A stretch of 64,000 bases of DNA, from positions 76,172,696 through 76,236,695 of the forward strand of contig JALGQZ010000003.1 of the NCBI GenBank assembly GCA_023105745.1. The letters run 5' to 3'. Positions within the stretch are counted from its first letter, which is position 1; each line of letters begins with the position of its first letter. This document shows, in pieces, positions 58,685 to 64,000 of the stretch. The position numbers and the translations under genes were made by a program. The DNA is from Austropuccinia psidii. Its lineage: Eukaryota > Basidiomycota > Pucciniomycetes > Pucciniales > Sphaerophragmiaceae. Below the pieces are notes generated by a model that was given only the letters and a program-made list of their open reading frames with translations, searched no databases and was not told the DNA's origin.

Positions 58685-60746
58685 ATGTCATCTTTCAAGT
58701 CACATAAATCCCGTTCAGGTTCTGTTCATGACTCAAATAGTGAATCTAGCATAGAATATGTTCAAACACAGTCACCATTGAGTCCCAACATTCCTCTCAC
58801 AACCCCTATTGCATCCTCAATGAATGTATCAGGTCTTAACATTGATGTGGGCAATCCAAAGGCTCCAGCTTCAAGCACTTGGTCGATCCCAAATATTTCC
58901 GTCACTACAATTCCCCCGAATCCCACTAATACACAAATTCATGTGTCTCAGGGGCCAGAAGGCTCACCTCAAATCTCCTCACACGCTAATCCTCAATCAA
59001 AATTTCCACGTGAGTTCCTCCTTAATCCCGGTCGGAATCCAGTCCCATCCCAGGATCCCTTTGGCCAAAGTAAACAGCCAACCCTCAATATTCCATCAGG
59101 ATCTCAGGTTCATGTGGGTGATGAAAGGCGCGTGGATGGGGGGCGACAAAAAAGACCTTTGGAAAATGTAACTTGGAGCGGTCTGTCGGAGGGAAATCCA
59201 GGATTGACGCTTCATCAAAGTAAGTCATTTGAATTTTGGAGTAGAAACTTATTCACAATTTGATATGTTTGTTTCATGGGTTAGATATGGCACCTAAAGG
59301 CAAGTCAGTCCGATCTCAGGAGCCAATTGAAGATTGTGAGGATGACCAGTATTCATTAATGTTTTGATGTGTTAACTGATCATTTGCATGGCAGGGGATG
59401 AACTTTATGCGTCTTCACCTCTGGTCCATAAAGAGAAAGTCACTGGACGTCATCATCCATATGCCTCCAAACCAAGAACGGGTCATGCCAGTACATCAAG
59501 AGAAAGAATTGTGGATGATGAGGATGAGAACATGTCTCCGACTCAAAGTGAAAGAAATGATGAACCAAGGAGGGACAATTTCACAGCGCATGAGCAAGGC
59601 ACTCAATCAAATAGTGAGTTCACCCATCCTCAGCTGGGCCTTGCCCAGAGTATGCTTGAACAATTGGAGGTCAGACAGCAAAGGAACCAGGCCCGCAAAG
59701 CTCACAATGTGGCGAAACGTGCAAGCCAGAAGGAGCAACAAAAATGGCTGAAGGCAGAACTTCCAGAGAATGTCCATGGAATGAGATCAGCAGTACACGC
59801 ACATTGCCTGTTCCTACTCAAAGTTAGGGATAAGGATTTTTCCTCACTACCAGCACCACCCAGCACAGAAGAGCGTGAAATTGCAATTCAAGTGGCTGGT
59901 CATCTCGGTTATGTCCCCAAGGATGTTTTCAATGAGCCATCAACACAGGTTCAGTCTCAGGGTTTCCAAAGATACTGCGAAAATGAGCTCCACAAGCTAG
60001 GACTAAAGCGATTCACTTGGGACTGGGAGAGCTCATGGCAACATCCGTTCAACTAGCTGATGTCTATGGTGTTTTACCGTACATTCCGTCTCGCACTTGT
60101 CAGCACTGAGTATCATCACTACTGTTGGAACAAGGATCATAACAACTATGGGGTTGTGGCGGCTTTAATGGAGCAATATTTCACTTATTTGAAAAGAGAA
60201 TGGAAGTCTATTCAAAAGGATGCGGAGTATTTGGTAAAAAAGAAGGAGAATCAAAATCTCACAAAGATTCGTCAAAGAGTTAGTTACTGTATCTCTTCTT
60301 CATTGTGGACCAACTCTGATGATGATCTACTTGATTATGTGCAGACCTGTGAGCGCCGTCGTGAATGGTGTGATACGGCTAAATTTCCCATTCTAGCATC
60401 ACAATTCAATGACCCTCGAGTATGCTCAGATACTGAGGAGGTACTGGAAAATGGCCGTGAAGTTTACCGCAAAGTGGGATTATGCTGGCGCTCCCAGTTA
60501 TTTAATGATTTGGTATTGAAAATGGATAGAGACATAGAGTTTTGTAATCAGATTAAAAAAAAGGGTAAAAGAACTATTGATAGATTGCCAGAATTACGAT
60601 TGACAGATGATGGTGATATTCCGGAAGGCCTATCATTTCAGGTATTTGATCAAGATTGGCTCAAAGGCTGTAGTAAGATGCAGACTAGCGCCCTCAAGAT
60701 ACTTGACATGCCAGTTATTAGGCCGAATGGTGATGCTCTGCAATAA
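58685..60746 (+). pseudogene. Three-exon gene beside the transposase, broken by one TAG
   Basis: Predicted exons 58685-59219, 59285-59335 and 59395-60746; introns of 65 nt (GTAAGT...GGTTAG) and 59 nt (GTGAGG...GGCAG). Phases agree, giving 646 codons with one internal stop, TAG at 60054-60056. The stop falls in WESSWQHPFN-stop-LMSMVFYRTF, with clear protein character on both sides, so a Trp codon (TGG) was probably there. The N-terminal ~195 residues are Ser/Pro-rich and disordered; then a basic coiled region (EQLEVRQQRNQARKAHNVAK) and a compact C-terminal region (HHYCWNKDHNNYGVVAALM; REWCDTAKFPILASQFNDPR; YRKVGLCWRS). Family not recognised with certainty; similar proteins occur in many copies in rusts. 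If the TAG is real, the product is 433 residues. Confidence 0.6.
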
Positions 60747-61127
60747 CTTAGTAATTTGTCACGGTATAGCACTGGGACAAATTAAAATTTTGTGAATTAT
60801 TTGTGCAGGTGTAATAAAATCTGATTATTATCTCTTAAGGATGCAACAACTTGCTAAATATTTCAGAATATAGACAATATGAATTGAAATGTATCACCGT
60901 CTCCCTTAGCAATAATACTCTATTGCTCATTTTCATTGAGGAAATATTGAAGAAGCTCGATCCAGCTCATGGTGTTCATAATTGCGGACCTGTGCCAGAG
61001 TCAACAGGAGTTATCAACTTTGTCAATCACAAATTATATAATATCAGTAAGTCTCACGCAGTTAATGATTTTTTCTTTTCTTGGACCTATTGATGATTGG
61101 AATATGGCATTCCCTTAAGGAAGGATT
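60747..61127. other. Tail-to-tail intergenic region
   Basis: Between the plus-strand gene and the SNF2 pseudogene. A frame at about 60867-61093 (ending FFFSWTY) could be a leftover exon, but no splice site decides it. Confidence 0.35.
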
Positions 61128-63486
61128 TCAGAATAGTAATACAATCAAGTGAAAGATGAGCTTGAAAGGTACCTTCCGCATGTTGACCTCAACTGAATGA
61201 GGAGTGATATAGTGGATGACCTGTGCAGGTCGTTGTTGGCCAATACGATGTAGACGATCAACAGCCTGAGCCTCAATGGCTGGGATCCAATTGGGCTCCT
61301 GGAAATGTGGATGTCAGGGTCCGAAAATCAGGGGAGAATTTTGGGGGGCCCCTCACCATTAAATAGACTATATTAGCACAAGTTATATTGAGGCCAGTTC
61401 CAGCTGCGGCAATGGATGCAATGAGTACTTCACATTCAGGATTGTTGAAGAAATTCTCAAGCGCCTTGTCCTGTGCTCGTGGTGTAATTGTTCCATCAAT
61501 TCGTGCTGAAAGGATAGAGTGATGGGCAAGAGCAATACCAATTCTACAATATAAAAAAGTCAGATGGAGTCAATTGGTAATGGATGCATATTAGAATTAA
61601 CGCACAAATCTAGAAGCTGGGTCCATTGGGTATAAACCACCAATTTGGTTGGACCACACCTTGTTTGTTTGTTATTCATTAAGCTTTATAGGAGGTGTGC
61701 AATTTTACTCCTCATCATGCATGTTTCCACATCCACAATAGTTCGTGTGATTGTTGGGGAGTTATCCTGAGTGCTCCTGCCCTCGTGGTCTTCCAAGTCT
61801 GCCTCTGCAATTGTGTTAAGCATGATGTGATGGTTACAACATATTCGCAGCTTATTAATATTTCTGAAAAACTCTCCTGGTCCTTTGCCTTTGGATGATA
61901 GGAATTCTTCATATAATGTGGAATATTCTTGCTGCATGGTCGGGTTGAGTGGGAGCAGCTCATAATGATGGGTAATAGTGGGGAGGGATTCGAGATGTGT
62001 GGTTTTGGTGCGGCGCAAACTTAAATGCTGCAATGCCAAATGCAAAATATCATTGCAACCTTTTGAAATACTACTCAGGATGAATGGTGACCAGTTATCT
62101 TGATCGGCGCTCTGGGGTTGAGTGATGAATGATATTATGCCCAAAAGGTCATAAATGGTGTTGTGAATAGGTGTGCCCGTTAAACATATTCGACGGGATG
62201 AAAGGAGGCTATTAATGGCACGGTGAGTGGCAGTGTATTGAGAGCGAATATAGCTATAAGAGGGGGCAAGGGTTATTGGATATAAAAGGTAATCTGAATC
62301 ATTTAAGCTCAGCCACTCACTGTGCTTCATCCAAGATTATACAATGCCAATTGATTTGAAAAATGAATGATGTAGAGGGATTGGTTTGCTTAAATTCTTG
62401 GGTGATAGTATTGTAAGAAGTGATGATGATATCATATTTTGAAATGTCGGCTTGGGATAATGAGTGACGAACGGGACCATGGTAGATTTTGGCATGCAGT
62501 GCTCCAGCCTGAGCATGCTTGGATATTTCTGATTGCCAGTTGGTAATTAAGCGAGGAGGGCAGATGATCATGGTGGGTGTGGAGCGATGGGGGTTTGCAA
62601 TCATCCGCTCCTTGGAGGTACCAATTAGAGAAATGGCCTGAATGGTTTTACCTAATCCCACATCATCCGCAAGCAGTCCTCCAACAGGGGTATTGGTCGA
62701 AAGGGATTCAAATGAGCTAACAACCTTGTTTGTAATGATGTGCCTGGCATTAAAAGTGGATCCTGGGGGTGAGGTTGCCCAAAGGTTACGGGCTGATTGG
62801 CCATTGGGGATTTCTCAATCCCAGAGAAAAGCTAGTCCGGTCTTTTGATGAGGGAGGAGGGGGGTTTGAATAATGGCATGGGGCGGGGTTATCATGGGGA
62901 GGTCTGATCCACTGGGTAATTGTATCAGTTTTTGCTTGGAAATCAATGATGAAACAGCAGGATATGAAGCAGGCGTCGAGTTTGAAGCGGGAAATGTTGG
63001 AGTAAAGAGTTGACATTGACAATGAGTAGTACAGTCATATTCTTTGGGCATTTTAAGCTTGAAATCTTGTGTTCAAAAGGTTTCCATTATGAATAGAATG
63101 TTTGGATACCATGTGAAGAACATCAATGCTAGATTGGGTTTCTGAGATGAGGAGGGATCGTTTGCATCAGTCATAAATACTCCCTCAACAAATAATATTT
63201 GAGTAGGATTGTATTGGCAATTTTCAATCGATGCCCCACCAGGACCACAGTGCATGAACGTTTTTGGTGCCCCAAGGAATGGTATCAACGTTTGGGAAAG
63301 GTTTCCCGGGAGAGAGCCAATAGCATGCTGGTGATTGGGGAGATATACGAATATGTTGTGCTGATTGTGCCATAGGATAATCCAAGAACCTAAGTGGGAA
63401 TTCTCAGGCTTTAAGGTTATATCACTATTTATTTGAATACAAATATTAATCATCCCAATGCAAAGTGGTTGTGAAGGGGTTGACAT
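61128..63486 (-). pseudogene. SNF2-family helicase, intron-containing, three in-frame stops
   Basis: Exons 63486-62321, 62253-61606, 61543-61357 and 61298 to about 61128. Introns: 62320-62254 (GTGAGT), 61605-61544 (GTGCGT) and 61356-61299 (GTGAGG). Motifs in order: LLPHQKTGLAFLW; Walker A DDVGLGKTIQAISL; ICPPRLITNWQSEI; DEAH, assembled across the first intron (GAT GAA GCA CA|C); CLTGTPIHN; VVYTQWTQLLDL; AAAGTGLNIT; QAVDRLHRIGQ. These define the ATP-dependent DNA translocase core. No RING finger is seen between the lobes, unlike Rad5/HLTF. In-frame stops: TGA 63073, TGA 62815, TAA 61686. All splice sites are intact, so decay looks recent. A further 3' exon is possible after the GTACCT at about 61150. 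Confidence 0.78.
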
Positions 63487-64000
63487 GATGGCTATTTTAA
63501 ATTATTTGGGGACAGCTGGGATATATATGATCGGGAAGGCTTAGCTAAAGGGAATGAAGAGGAATAAGCGCAGGTGGGGAACTTATATGAGTGGCAGCAA
63601 CAGGCCAAAAGGGGGATGGCCTGTGGTTATGTGCATGGTCTTGATGAGGGTGGGCGTCTTGGGCTGATAATTTTCATATCCAATTTGGGGAATATATCAA
63701 GGCAAGGTGGCCAAAATGTGGGTGCACCATTATGACTGCTGAATCTGCAGCGAGTGACGAAACCTTTGGTGGAACAAGGTTGACATTAGCATATCCAAAA
63801 TTGGGTGGGTTGTAGCAACTTATTGTGGAGGGCATATTAGAGGCATGCAGTCATGTTCGCTGGTGTGACAGCAAACATGGATGCATATCTTCCCCAGGTC
63901 AATTCTCTCACAGGGACCTACTGGGCAATGTTGGCAGTTTCAAAGGGCAATCTCACTGTGGGGATGTTTGTGTGTGGGCGGGTGAGATATGTTCGGTGGC
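63487..64000. other. Upstream of SNF2 pseudogene, no gene seen
   Basis: GC-richer than the retroelements, no convincing frame. Would hold the SNF2 promoter. Confidence 0.4.

Noticed and set aside
60851..61093. 80-codon frame ending FFFSWTY as a separate gene
   Set aside because: It begins at a non-ATG codon, and neither splice sites nor a recognisable family support it.
1..64000. tRNA, rRNA, CRISPR arrays, bacterial-type operons
   Set aside because: Nothing resembling a tRNA cloverleaf, rRNA core or spaced direct repeats was seen; the gene structure is eukaryotic.

Overview
The window looks like repeat-rich nuclear DNA of a rust fungus (Pucciniales). The Ty3/Gypsy chromovirus proteins, the basidiomycete Tnp2-type transposase, the SNF2 paralog and the short introns (58-83 nt, GTNNGT-like donors, CTAAC/CTGAC-like branch points) all fit. 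The retroelement proteins resemble those I remember from Austropuccinia psidii; the species is an inference, not something the sequence proves.

Layout. Positions 1-817 are remnants of three LTRs. Positions 818-38088 are one plus-strand family-A retroelement whose 5' end is lost. Three other elements, all on the minus strand, cut it into four pieces: a full family-A copy (1823-11505, target-site duplication TGGAG), a full family-C copy C1 (13697-23789, ATTTC) and a full family-B copy (25388-35595, GTGTC). Positions 38089-41375 are AT-rich single-copy sequence with a decayed spliced gene. A second family-C copy C2 (41376-52860, GAATC) follows; it contains a solo family-A LTR (43546-44983, GTTCT). 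Positions 52866-64000 are GC-richer host-type sequence with a 30-bp minisatellite, a two-exon Tnp2 transposase gene (intact reading frame), a divergent three-exon gene broken by one stop, and a decayed SNF2 helicase gene.

Most interesting system. All three retroelement families (A, B, C) carry, over the disordered N-terminus of Gag, a second long reading frame of about 280-330 codons that becomes continuous only after removal of short introns with good splice sites. The Gag-Pol ATG of A and C (and a GTG at the same place in B) lies inside the intron, 14-20 nt before the acceptor. Splicing would therefore delete the Gag-Pol start and express the other protein instead. In family C the first ATG of the spliced protein is itself made by splicing (exon ending in A joined to an exon starting with TG), and the same AG|TG acceptor is present in A and B. 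The spliced-frame proteins of B and C are recognisably homologous, including across a predicted intron of B.

No element has an undamaged Gag-Pol frame: A has four in-frame stops, C1 a one-base frameshift, B two stops and an RNase H deletion, C2 three stops, a 28-nt deletion and the solo LTR. C1 is the youngest (LTRs both 1836 bp, about nine differences by eye).
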